A stretch of 64,000 nt of DNA. Origin: Holacanthus passer. Taxonomy: Eukaryota; Chordata; Actinopteri; Pomacanthidae. The stretch spans positions 682,001 to 746,000 of the forward strand of contig JAFREQ010000104.1 in assembly GCA_025331565.1 (NCBI GenBank), written 5' to 3'. This document shows positions 10,205-23,100 of the stretch, one piece after another. The notes beneath the pieces are model-generated. The model worked only from the letters and a program-made list of their open reading frames with translations. It was not told the origin of the DNA and did not search any database. The position numbers and the translations under genes were made by a program. The first letter of the stretch is position 1, and each line of letters opens with the position of its first letter.

Positions 10205-12874
10205 GGATTTTAAAGAATTTTATTGAAACAAAGATCAATTTCAGTCCCAGTCCCTTATGGTTTTCAAAAAGCGTGCTTTGGGTTTTAGCGCCGACATTTC
10301 ATGACTCTCCTCCAAAGCCCTCTTTGCTTATACAGCAGCATGTATATACTCACAGAAAAAAAAAAAAAACCTATACAACAGGTCATTTTGGCACAATCAA
10401 CTCATACAACAGTACTGCTGTGCTGGCATATTGTTACTTTCACACACTTTGCTCTCCATCGGAGCAAAACATGTTTACTGATGAACTCATTCACAATGGA
10501 TTTTGACCGTAATAGAGGTGTGATACAGTAATCATGTCAGAATGCTTCTGGAAAACAAAATACAGTAAGAATGGTGAAAAGTGTCTTTCTTGTGAAAGGT
10601 TGCAGTACTGGGCGATGCAGAGTGTTCATTCTGGTTAAAAGACATTCACCTTCACAAACATTTACGTCCCCTCGCCCAGACATCATCCAGTCCCAGATTC
10701 AGCCTTAGTCCAAACCCTGCAGCATCGCTCTAATGAGTCTTGGAGCATCGGCCTTGATGTAGTGTTTGCATTAAGAGAGGGATATAATCTGAAACCTGGC
10801 ATTACATTGAAACACTGGAGCCCAGTCATGCAAAATCCCATCTGGAGCAAAGGAGCGTCCTCTGACTTCTCACAAGAAAACACTGAGAAAATTTCCATTG
10901 GATGATAAATTATGACAAAAGACATGACAATAACAGGAAGTAGAGAATACTGTGACATGTTCCTTTGCCAACATTTGGTAGAGCGTTTTGTTTCATCCCA
11001 CTCGGTAAGCACTTTGGTATACATGCTGGTCAGAGCCATGTCAAATTGATTACATACTAATTCAGTTGGACGAGGCCTTTGCTTGGATTTTGATATCCTT
11101 GGGCAGTTTTTTTTCCAAGATACAAAGACTGTTCATAGTAACACATTCATAAAGCATGCACTCTGATGGACAAAGAGAAAAGTCATTTGGACAAAACTCC
11201 CAGGTAACAGCAAGATCAGGAGGAAAAAGTGCTGATTTTTCATATTCACATAAAAAGGTCAATATAAGAAATGCATCCGCTGACTAAACTTGACTCGCTC
11301 GTTCATCGGGTTAAGTTCTGATACAGCATTTCTAATTTGTCTGCGGATCCGTCGAGCAGATCCGTCTTAACTTCTCAGAGATTAGGAGCTGATCTGGGAA
11401 ATACATTTCAGGTCAACCTCTGTGAATATCTGACATCACATTGGAGAAAGGCAAAAACTGGTCGCAGGTGAGCCCCCCTTCTCCGAGAGGCCTCCACCTG
11501 GAAGATGATCGAGAATGGCTTCATCTTAACAGTCGTCTCAGTGGACTATCATGTGGGTCGATGAGCAGACAGAACAAAGAATTTGATCTTCTTAAAGACG
11601 CTGTAAACACTATTTTAACATAACTAAAAAGGTGACAATGATGGTAACTTAAGAGATATCAGATCTGGGGCTCAACCTAATTTTTGAACATTTTTGAAGA
11701 TGAAAAAATAAAAAAGCCTTTAGATCCACATCCCCCGTCCCCTGCATCATCTTACAATTAGAGGATCTTCTGAAGCATGATGAAGAGTACCACCGGCATC
11801 GAACTCTTCTTTAAATCATTCCGTTGCTACAAAAGCCATCATGTCCTAACATGGAAAGACAACCAATTAAGAGCTAAATCTAGTTTTTCACTGATACAAT
11901 ATGGTGAACCACTGCTGTAACCGATGAACAAGCATTACAGCTCGTCATGACTGAGTGAGGAGGCTGTATTCGAAGAAAATCTACAGCTTGAGAGTGACTG
12001 GAAACTTTCATACACGTCCCCCTCCGTTAAGACATCTGCACGTGATTTTAGAAAAGAGAAGCCGAGCGCACAAACCTGCGTCTGACTCTGTGCATTTAGA
12101 GGCATCGTTTTGATTTAATCAACAGTAATATCTGCATCTCTTTAAAAGAGAGAAAAAAATAATTAACGCCAACAGATTAACAATTAGATGGGCAAGGCAG
12201 CTTCTGAATAAAATACTGGCTGACATTCAAGATGCGAGGACAGAAAATAAGAGAGACAGCTTTAAGTACTGATATTGAGGAGTGTAAAACAGACTCAGTC
12301 CCCCCCCAGTTAAGTGTCAAAAAATAAATAAAAAGAAAAACTGAGAGATAAATTCAACATCACAACCATTCGATTCACTATACGGGGAAATTCACTTAGG
12401 TTTTCTTTACTCAAAAACAAATTAGATGCATTTGGCGTACAATCTGCAGTTTTCATCTCAGCGTCCCCCTTCTCTTCTGTTTCAAAAGCAGGAAAGGAAT
12501 ATTTGGATATCTCCCAAGAAAGTTTCCATGTTTGACTCTTTCAGACCTCACTATTAGCAGAGTGGGCTGATGAGAAAAACAAAGCCACACAGAACCTTTT
12601 TTTTCTGGATGCATTGTAACTACACAGATAGACCTGGCCACATGAGGCACAAACCCATCTTCCAAAGAAAGAAAGAAAAAGAAAACAAAAAAGAGAGACA
12701 GAAAAAAAGATTGTGTGTCCTGCTTAGTCCTCACCCAGAGCCTTTGGCCCAGATGAGGGGAATACTCCCTTCATGGCATCTTTCATGAGAAAACATTTTA
12801 GCACAAGCGGAATCCAGAGTTTTCCTTTATTTGCTTGGTTTCCAGAGAAGGGAAACAATGTCTAATAACTACTT
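10205..12874 (-). other. ell: Likely ell 3' UTR
   Basis: This is the 2.7 kb downstream of the ell stop codon, up to an AATAAA on the minus strand (10219-10224). No other coding exon or strong splice acceptor is evident in it, and it appears free of the repeat insertions that litter the introns. The length is plausible for this gene family. The exact end is inferred from the polyadenylation signal alone; an AATAAA about 50 nt after the stop (near 12820) is too close to be the main one. Confidence 0.5.
10219..10224 (-). terminator. ell: Candidate ell polyadenylation signal
   Basis: Canonical AATAAA on the minus strand (TTTATT on plus). It is the first well-placed signal after a long repeat-poor stretch downstream of the ell stop. 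Which signal is actually used cannot be told from sequence alone. Confidence 0.4.
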
Positions 12875-15800
12875 TTAAAGTTGCTGTTGATCATACTCGG
12901 CAATAAGTCTCTTTATATGTGCCAGTTTGTTGTGTAGATATTCACAGCGGTTCTTCTCTTGACTATAGTTTGGATTTGTCTGCAAGGGACATGAGAAGGC
13001 AAATAGTCATAATCTGATAATGTACTAGATACTGCCATCAAATCTGTTGTAGTGGGACTTAAACTTACCTTTTTTATTTTATGATACTCTTCAAGTATCT
13101 GATTGTGGATTGTCTGTAAAGAGAAGACACAGAAAATGATAAGGAGTATGAATAATACTGATGTATAATAAATAAGTAAAATTAAATTGGTCATTTTTAC
13201 TAAATCAAGATATTTTCTAACACAAACAGCAGATTTGTGTGTCCTACCTTGTACTTGTCTGTGCCTTGTTGGAGCTGTTTGAGCTCATTGTCAAGCACAG
13301 TGAACTGCCGGGTGATGCCCTCTATCCGAGCATGCAGACCTCGGTACTCACTGTACTCTGCATTGAAATCGTTTTTATACCTCTGACGCTGCTCTGGAGA
13401 GCCGATCACTGTGTACTTCCTAAGAGGGAAAGAGGAGGTTTTGAGATAGAATCACAAAATAGATACAGAAAATTCTCTTCAGGCATTTAGCTCAAGTGAG
13501 AGGAACACTGGTAAAAAGAGGGAGAGTTAATGAGAGGTAATAATGCAAATCAGTTTACTTAATCAATTCCAAGTCTAACACTGTGGGCTCCTTCAGACAA
13601 AATCAAGAGAGCTGCACTTCCCCAACAGCTACCATCAACCTGTGTGGGCCAAATTATGATAACTAAATAAACTGTTGTTTGTAAAACACCAGCATGCATC
13701 TGTCCCTTTCACACAGCATGCTTTGCATGCTTTCACACAGCTTTGTCTCACATCTCTCTCTCTGTACCCCTGGGGAGGCCTCCCTGTTTGGAAACTTCAA
13801 ATTTATTCCAATGAATTTAAGGAGAATTCAAAGTCTCCCAGTGAGCACCAAAACGATATAATCCATTGAGACCTATAATTGTTAAATACTCACAATAAAT
13901 ACTCTGCCACCTCAGGTGATGATGAAGGAATACTGGTACTGTTGCACATTCCATTCAGATCTGAAACAAGATCACAGTTTTAAAAAAATGGCATTAATCT
14001 GAAAATTTTATCTTTGCATGAAAACCTACAGTGGTGCAACTGGAAATGCGATAGTACAAAAAGATCTTTATTTCTAATTAGTTACTGCTCACATCATTCA
14101 TCTCTTCAATGTGTAATACTCTAAAGATGCTATCTGCCAGTTGGATTCACAGGTGCGTATTTGAGGTTATTAAGCTGAACAGCAGGGGTCTCCATTCAAT
14201 CAGTGAGTCACATACTGGTCACATGACGCAGCACCTACTCACAATGATGACTAAGTGGTGTTCAGCCACATATGAAGTCCTACTTTTATTCAGAAATCTC
14301 TTATCTGATGCAAGAGCTGTGAAACTGAATTTAGCTAATAAGTCATTTTGTGCAGAAGAAAAAGATGATGTGTGTGTCTGTGTTTGTGTGTGTGTGTGTG
14401 TTGCTCCCACCTGTGCTTTTGTGTGGAATACTGTTGCTTTTGAGGTTTCCCGGGCTCATCTCACAGGCTCTGTTAGGCTCAAGCACACGACTCTTCCTCT
14501 CCTCCTTCTCTTGCGCCTTTTCTCTCACCCTCTCCCTGTCTTTGCTCTTCTCCTTGTCTTTATGCTTTTTTGACTTCTTCCTGGACTTGTTGTTGCAGGA
14601 TGGAGGACTCTTGTCCCGAGGGCCCCCCAGGACTGTGTGTCCAGGAGATGATGTGCCAATGCTGGGCGCGGTGAGCACCGTTGAGCTCGGGAATAGCGAT
14701 GGAGGTTGGCTGAGCCTCTCGGACACTGCTGTTTCCTGAGAGTCACAGTCTCTCCCGTTGTGGCTGGAGTCGTTGCTGACGTCCGACAGCGCTTCGAAAG
14801 GACGAGGGATGTCCAGCACAGGGAGCTGCTGGGAGCTGGACGTCATGCCGCCATCTGACATGGAAACCGCCACGCCTGCCTGCGCTCCGCCTGCCTCTCC
14901 TCTCCCATTGGATGAGCTGAGCTTGCCATTGACCGGGGCTGTTGCAGCCTTGCTGGCGAGGTGCGATATCCTGGGCTTTTTGTTGACAAGGGGGTCGATG
15001 AAGTCAGCAGCAGGCCGTTTCTGGCAGAAAAATAGCAGTTTTAGTGGCAGAACCAAAGATAGGGCTCAATATGAATTCAATTCACCTCAGAGCGAGTGAG
15101 AGGAAAACAGTTCAGGTCAGAGCAAACAAACATGGTCTATGGAGGGAGTGTGCAGAGGAGTGGATCCAGTACAAGCAGATGGATGGAGAAGGCAACACAA
15201 AGAAAGAAGGAAGAGGACAAAGAAAGAGTATTAGAGGATCTGGACTCTCAGTAGGAATCAGACTATGATGTTGTCTGTTCACAATACCAGGAATAACATT
15301 ACAGACATCCCCTGCTCGACCAAGCCTAAGGTCATTGTGGGAGGCTGACCCAGGCACTGTGTGGAGCTCAGTTTGTGCCTGTAAGGCTCTTTGGAGTATT
15401 ACCACATAAAGCAATTCTGAAAATATGTCCCTCTTTGTTTTGGCCCACTATCCATGCTAATTTGTTTGTTTTACACCCAAAAAACTGCTATATGAAAACA
15501 GGGGGTGCTGTGTAGCAGTACTGTCAGGCAGCCAAATTTCTGTGATCATGGAAGCATGAGAAAACATCTGAAGTGGGACTGAGTTCCAGTCCCACTTCAG
15601 ATGATGGCTGTAATGAACTTTTTAATGCATAATTTTATTTTTCTCCCTACCAAAAGATGAAGATGGAGACATTTTACCTTCTGTTTCTGAATTCCAGTGT
15701 AAACTGAAATCTTTCTGAAAATGACTGGGGACAGAAGTTATTTCCAGATTTATCCATCTTTATGTGGACATGGTCTCACACTGTTTGCCTGATCCACTCC

Positions 15801-16963
15801 TCGCCTATGTGAGGTTTTTGCACAACTTTACCTGCTGTGATGCTCTCCTTTTATACCAATGAATCAAAAAAAGAGCCTGGGGTACTGTTTGCTTGTGTGT
15901 TTGCGCACCGTGTTTACTGAGGGAGGGAGCGGAAAGGAAGGAGCATACAGTAGGTGTCTGAGGTGAGAAGAATCTGAGAGGAAGGAGCTATTAATATAGC
16001 AGAGTAGCTCCTCCTCCTTCTACCGAATGGAAGTGTAAACAATGGGTAAACTCTGGAGTCTGGACTGACCTAAAAAGAGAGCAGCCAGACAAGGAATATG
16101 AAAAAATGAATTATGCAATAAGGACAAAGAAGAGTTTCATTAGGTGCCCATGAAATTTGGTTTAAAAAAAAGCTTTGGCTGTCATGCAAACAATGCATAG
16201 TTGTTTAAAGGTTCATGAAGAGTTCATAACAATCATTAGTTAGTAAGATTGGTCAACTGGAACCAATTGAGAAAACGTGCTGTAAAAGCACTTCTGAAAT
16301 TCACTGAGGAGACCCAGAGGGAACACAAATCAATTTGAAGGGAGCCAGATTTTTTAGGAAAAAAAGAACTCCCTGGGAAATGGTAGAAACCACCAGAACT
16401 CAGGGACAACCCAGTTAGCAGGCTGCTTGGTAAACTGGTGGAGATGTGGGAAAAAAATCCAATACACAGCTTTGGTTTGATTCTACTATTTCTACTGGAT
16501 CAGCTGAAAAAGTTGAAGGTAAACAAGCTCTGGTTAAAGATTAGCTATATGCAGAGTGTATTTACACTCTACTGAAATAGCATTAAGCAGTTTGAGAGTC
16601 TCAAGATTCTGCCTAGAAATAGATAAAATGATGAAATAAATGCATTGTTCAATTCCCAAGAAAAAAACAGGCTCTCAGAGAAGGTTATTTTATTTGAAGA
16701 AAATTACTTGAAATATCTGTTTACTCAGGTGTATATGGTTAACTCTTATCATCCATCACATGGGAGGAGGAGTTACTGTACAAGTGGGAAAGCAGAGCGG
16801 AAGTTCAGGGACAGAGAAGTGTGTGGTAGTGAGGGACAGGTAGAGGAGTGAACAGAAAGCTCACCTGAGATGGCGAGTTGCTGGCCAGCTCTTTGGGCGG
16901 GCTCTCCAGCGGCGGGGCAGAGCTGTTCTGTTTCCTAAGAGAGTTAACAGATGCACACACACA

Positions 16964-16994
<31 letters not shown>

Positions 16995-19900
16995 AAAGCT
17001 TGATATTAATTCTGCAGGATGTAAACTGTAAAATGCATACCAAGACCACAGGGACACTACATTATCTATCCAACTACCTGTTGAGGTGACACAGCATTTC
17101 CATCACTGCTAATGTGGCAACGTGAGGCTTCAACTAGATCTAATTGTTCTTCTAGTGTGTGTTGCTAACTTGTTTGACAAGACACACAAGGCTAAAGCCA
17201 TCATGGATTTTTTTTTTTCACAAATGTATTTGCAGCTTGAAAATAGTATCCCAGAACATGTAACCCATGTAGCTGCCATTTCTTCAGTGACAAGCCAATT
17301 CTACAGATGTATGAGGACATTAAAAACAAGTTACAACAGTCGCTTTGTGAAGCTGAGTGAGTAGCTATGACAACAGAGCAAAGGAGGACCTACTTGACAG
17401 AGGAGCAATTTATCATAACCACACAATTCATTTCAAAAAGTGGACAGGGCAAAATTTCAATCATTAAAATGGTTTGCAAGTTTTCAACCACTTAAACAGT
17501 GGTTCGGTGTTTTTTAATACATAATTCTGATGTATTTTCTTCTCTACAAAAGAATAAGTATAATTTCACATTGCTGCATATTTGTTTACTGGCTGAACAA
17601 TTTGGGCTGCTAGTTCAAGACACATGTGAAAGTGGCAAAAACCTCTACAGTGACAGAGAGAAAGCAAGACAGAGATAATATGGTATTGCAGCTCACTTTA
17701 GGTATAGATGTTGTTTATCAGACAATATGCATACTACAATGCGGACTTACGGACAATGCGCTTTCACACTACTCTATCCCTGACTATGTCCAAAAGAGGC
17801 TTCTGTGCAGTATTCCCAACTGTATCTAGAGCTGTCCACTTGTGATCACGTCAGCCAAGAGCCATCTTAGTGCCAGGTGTGAACAGAGCCTCAGACTGAT
17901 TATATGCACTAAACTCTGACCTCATTATGTACCAGATCAATCTGTACAGCACAAGTGTCAAAACAAAGGAGCTGTGCCAATATACAGCTTTCCAACTAAG
18001 ATACCCAGTGCTTAACAAACGTTATGATCTGAAATGTAAAAGAACACTGTACACATTGCAGAGATGCTGCTGCCACAGCTGATGACATTATCAGAAGGGG
18101 GCAGTTGGGTACACCAAGTCCTGTCAATACCCCACCCTCTTCATTCAGGGTGTGTGTGTGTTTGTGTGGATGTGTCTGTGGTGGAGACAGTCAGATACAC
18201 AGGCAGGAGCTACGAGTGAGACAGCAGGCCGCCCGATATGGCTGAACCTTGGACCGGTGCCACCTCACACACAGATCAGCATGTGCTGGAACACTGTTGC
18301 ATCATGTGCGTTCCAATCATGTTGCTGTGCTACTCCTGCGTGACTGACTGCATTAGCTCAAAACTCTGGAGGAGCAGGGGAGGGGGAGGTGGTGTTAGGT
18401 GGGAGGCTGTGGTTGTTAGTCAGCTGATAAACTCACAAACAGAGCTCAAAGTACAGTAAAAACAGATACACACTGGACTCTATCCAAGGAAGCCTGATGG
18501 CAGAGGCCACCATGGAGTGTGTCATGGATTAGACGTGTAAACCACAAGGCCCCAACTATTATGCAGAAATAAGTTATAATTCTTTCAAGTGGTGTGATTA
18601 AGTGACTTTTCAATTTTTATATTTTGAGAGTCAACAAAGTATTTAAATTTTTGGAAAGAGTTTTGGACAAACCCCAACATACCAGAAACACCATTCAAAA
18701 GCCAAACACAACACCATAAAGTGATCTCAGTAGCAGTCTCAGCTGTAAGGCAGTATACTGTATGTTGGAGGGTTATTCTTCTGGTCACTCAGTGTCAACA
18801 CTCTGGCTGCCTTCAGAGTTGCACCACAGGTAAAACTAAGCTTATCATGAATAGGAGCAATTCTTGAGTCCACTACGTAAACACAAACTGAGGACTGAGC
18901 AGTGCTGCCAGGTCTATATATAGCTAACTGGGAGCTTGCTTTTCCTTAGTGTCCCAGATCCTGAGAAACCAGATTTTTCCACTGGGAAGAAGGCCAGCAG
19001 CTCATGCTGTCAACAATTTCACACAAGGCACACCTGCCATTCTAGAAAACACAAAAAGTACGTTCTAAACATCCATAATCCATAATTTGAAGTGCATAGA
19101 AGTTAATTCAAGATAGCCTTATAGATCCTGATCATAGGTGTAGTGCTGCCAGAGAGCGCTGGAACAATGCTACGCCGCTTTTTTCTATAAGTGAGGAGAA
19201 TATTCAATGTTTTGTTTTTTTTATGTGCTTGAACATCCAATAATCACTAAAGCGTATGTCATGCGAGTATGTCAAAACAAATGGAATGGTCAAATGTAGT
19301 GCAGCAGTTACATCGTTGACAAAACAAGTCATAACTTAACTGTGCACGTGCATGTGGTGGGCAGTGGTGGCCTAGTGGTTTGTGTCTCCGGACTGGCAAG
19401 AGGTTGAGGTGGGAAAGTGAGAGGAACTGCTTGTCCCAGTCACCACCACTGTGGGCCCCTGAGCAAGGCCCTTAACCCCTGACTGCTCAACGGGTGCTGC
19501 ACCACGGCAGCCTCTGCTCCTAGTATGTATAGTTAAAATGTTAACTATGAATAGGATGGGTGAAATGCAGAGAAGGAATTTCCCCAAGGGGATCAATTAA
19601 GTATAAATGTGTCATAGGTGCGCCCCAGTACTTACACAAATAGCACTATACCTCTGATCCTAATCATGTCTCATATACTTAATGAGTTCTATACTAAGAT
19701 ATTAAAAGAGAAAGATTTTGCACAAATTTTGCTCTACAATGCTTGGCAGTTCTATAAATCCTACACACCAGAGCCATCACCCTGCAGCCTCACTCTTACC
19801 AGAGAATCAACACAAATGACAAAACAAGGTGCAGTTTGCTGTGTCATGAATCTGTAGTTGACACCACCCTGAATTGTAAAACTTGAGAAAGGTCTACATA

Positions 19901-20112
19901 ATTTATCTAAAAATACCACATAGCTATACCAAAAGAATATAGATATAAAATGTTAAACTTTAGAAATGCAATTCACTGCTACAGTATCAGCTATTGTTGT
20001 TCAGCAGCTAAGGGACCTTAGACTGCTGGTATGCTACATCATATAAGGCCTACTCAAACATTGCAAAATGAACTCCCTTCACACTGACTCATAACATCAT
20101 CAGTGCTTGGTT

Positions 20113-20145
<33 letters not shown>

Positions 20146-23100
20146 ATATATCAGCAGACTAAAGCATGACTACAGCAAAAAATGCACATTACACCAACCT
20201 AAAAACATATACAAATTTACACTTCACTGCAAAATATGTCACTTAACATGTTTTCCACAGTTTAAAATAACTGTTCAGCTGCTACACATTTATGGCTGAT
20301 CAGAATAGGGTGTGTGGGTTTCAAGTGAAGAGAGTAATTCGCATCTCTGACGTACCTAAACAGGATTCTCTTGAGAAGCTGCTGGTCTCCTTCTGTGTAG
20401 CCTGGCCAGTCCTTCTGAATTTCCTTATATAAAAAGTCCTTCAATGTGAAGGTGTTGTCTTTCCCATTCAGGTTCGCCACCTAGGAAATGAGAAAACAGT
20501 CATGGGTGAGTCTACTTGCCTGACTGCAGACCGAGGATAATCACAAGAGATAGCCTCACTGTGAGTGACTCAAGGTGAAAATACTGAGGCAGTAAATGTG
20601 TGTGTAACCTGTTGCAGGTGGCTATCCAGGGAGTCCTTGTCTAATGGCAGGAGGCCATCTTTCTGCAACCTCAGGATCAGCTCAGGCTTCTTGTAAGGCT
20701 TGAGGGCCAACAGGTGTACGAGGCGTTCCCGGAGCGGCCTGTGCTGAGCTGTGCCCTTCTTTAGTGTACTGCTAGAGATGATGACAGGTCGAGATGTCCT
20801 CCGTAACGGGGCGATGTCTGAGAGGCCAGGTGCCGGTTTCCGGATCTGAACCTTCTTACCTGAGGTGTAGAGGAGTTACAGAAGTAATGCAAGAGTTTGA
20901 CATTAGTGAAGATGGATAAGGAATAGTCAATGTTCACAGTCCATTTCCAAGTTGTGTGGAGAATTTAAATCACATGAGGAATTTACAATCTACCACTGAA
21001 ACAAACACGCGGGTAGAAAAGGACTTATCAAGTGACTTTTTGGCCGACAGCCAGAGCTTGGTTGCATTCTTAAGAACAGAAAATAACAATAACAATAATC
21101 TCTGCAAGAACACGTTTATTTCTGTCAACAGCTTTTAACTCAGTGAGTGATAATGCTGAGAACTTGCAGATGACTCACAAAAGATGTATCATGCACTGAT
21201 CTTTACCACTGCCACGTCCACCCGAACTTACCTTCCATTACAAACATCAGCCATTATCACCTTCTCCCACTGAGACCATTTTTCAGGTGATTCAGATACT
21301 GATGAATCCTGTGTTGCCCCCTACTGAGACTGAAAGTCTTTGGCTACACAGCACACATGGACTAAACATTTTTTGACTCACTGCTGAACAGTGAATAGGC
21401 TGGATTTATTTCTTTTCAGGCTTCACGGCAGTGCCTGCTGTGGTTTTCTACTGCAACTGTAGCCTGATGTGTTTTATAGTTCAGGTCAGAGACCAAAACA
21501 AAAAGTCAGACAGTTGATTTGTTATGCCTGGGGACATTTCTGCCTCTGTGTGTTTAAATTACATTCATGGGGTTAGGGAGAAAAGAGGATCAGTGTGCAT
21601 GTGGCACATTATATGTTTGGCCACAGAGGAAGCAACCGCCATCAAATTCAATAAAGTCCTGGTTACAGATGAGGCATGCTGGCAGTGCGCTGGATCTCTG
21701 CCATTCTGCCCCAGACCCAAACAATCTGTCTGGTGCAATGTGAACCCATTCACCAGTGGAGAAAGGCTACACAAACACATGGGCCATTTGGATGTTTGCA
21801 GGGTACAGAAATTCTTCCAGTCTCTTCATGACAGTTAACTCCCAACACCTTTATGGAAATATCTGTTTCCTATCAACCAAAAGCGGAGATATTAAATGCA
21901 GGTCTTTGCACATCCGTGACTGAGAAGATGTCTAACTGGCTGGGGGCATGCTGGGTGGCCTACATGCGCCTGTACCATGTCTTCTCACCTACGTATCTCC
22001 CCCCAGGCTTGATGACAATGGCACTCCGACTGCGAGTCTCCTCCTCAACCTGGGCCATGCTTTCCCTGGCCTTCTGGTAGGAGTCGTCTGTGGCACATAC
22101 TGTAATCTTGTCCTGGATTCCACCCAAACAATCCAGCTGAATGCTCCCTTCACTGCCAAAACAAAGAGGAGACGATGAGAGAGGGAGAGAGACAGGAAAC
22201 AAACCAATATCGTGTTATATTTTAGAGCGTGCTACCTTAAAATACTTAACATAATCACCACTACAAGTTCATTCTCAGCATTAACCTTAAAATTCTCACT
22301 ATTTGCAATAACCCATCCCTTCACTGTGCATTCCTGCCCAGATGAGATCCAGCAAACACCCTGAGGACGCGACGATTATTTTTTCAATTTCCATCCAACT
22401 GTGGGTTCCCACACTACGACTCACTGCCGCATCAAATCCCATTCTTTCCTGACTTTCCGGCTCTCTTTGATTCCCCTCCACTTTGATGAGGATTTGGCAG
22501 AAAATGAGATGGTGCTGCCGCAGTCGGTAGAAGCTGAGCTCTGTCATTTGGGTTTTAGATTGGAACTTGAGGTTGATTAGGATCCAGTCAGAGATGTAGA
22601 TGAACTCCATCTGACCCACTTGTTAAAAATATTTTCAGTATAACGGGGTCAGAAACCTGACAGTCAGAGAAGCAGAAGGCTCTTGTTGTTCCCCATTCTG
22701 TTTCTCAACTTCCTTCCCCTTCAACACAGACATCTGGCTCTATTCATTTGATTCAGACAACACATTTTTATTTTTTTTTTTTGCATATGTTGGCTGGAGA
22801 AAGTGTGCAGAATGAGTTTAATGGGCTTTATGCATAGGAAGGGATGGACCCACATCATAAGCAGGTCTTTCATCTTGTCATTCCAACTGCGACTACAGAA
22901 ACAGACAAGACGTGCAGCAGGAGCAAGTTTTACAAATATTAAAAGGCAAAAAGTATTTGAACACTTTTAATTTTAATGTACACTGAGATAGCTAACAGAT
23001 GGCTAAAACTAAAATGCATTCACTGTTTAGATTTTGTATAACTTCATTCTACTTTAACAACTTATTTTGTTTAATAGTTGGGAGCACAAATTCAATATTA

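Larger units (their letters stand above)
16935..20355 (-). other. ell: ell intron 6
   Basis: A 3.4-kb intron containing a UG-repeat just upstream of the exon 7 acceptor (16954-16992), a short GT-rich run near 18149-18180, a tRNA-type SINE (19356-19605) and a 24-nt A-run at 20113-20136. No coding signal was seen. Confidence 0.75.

Noticed and set aside
10683..11039. 118-codon frame on the minus strand in the ell 3' UTR
   Set aside because: No recognisable family; it lies in UTR sequence downstream of a complete ELL stop.
15565..15603. MicroRNA precursor
   Set aside because: The stem is only 17 bp with a 5-base loop; real precursors need about 30 paired bases and a longer loop.
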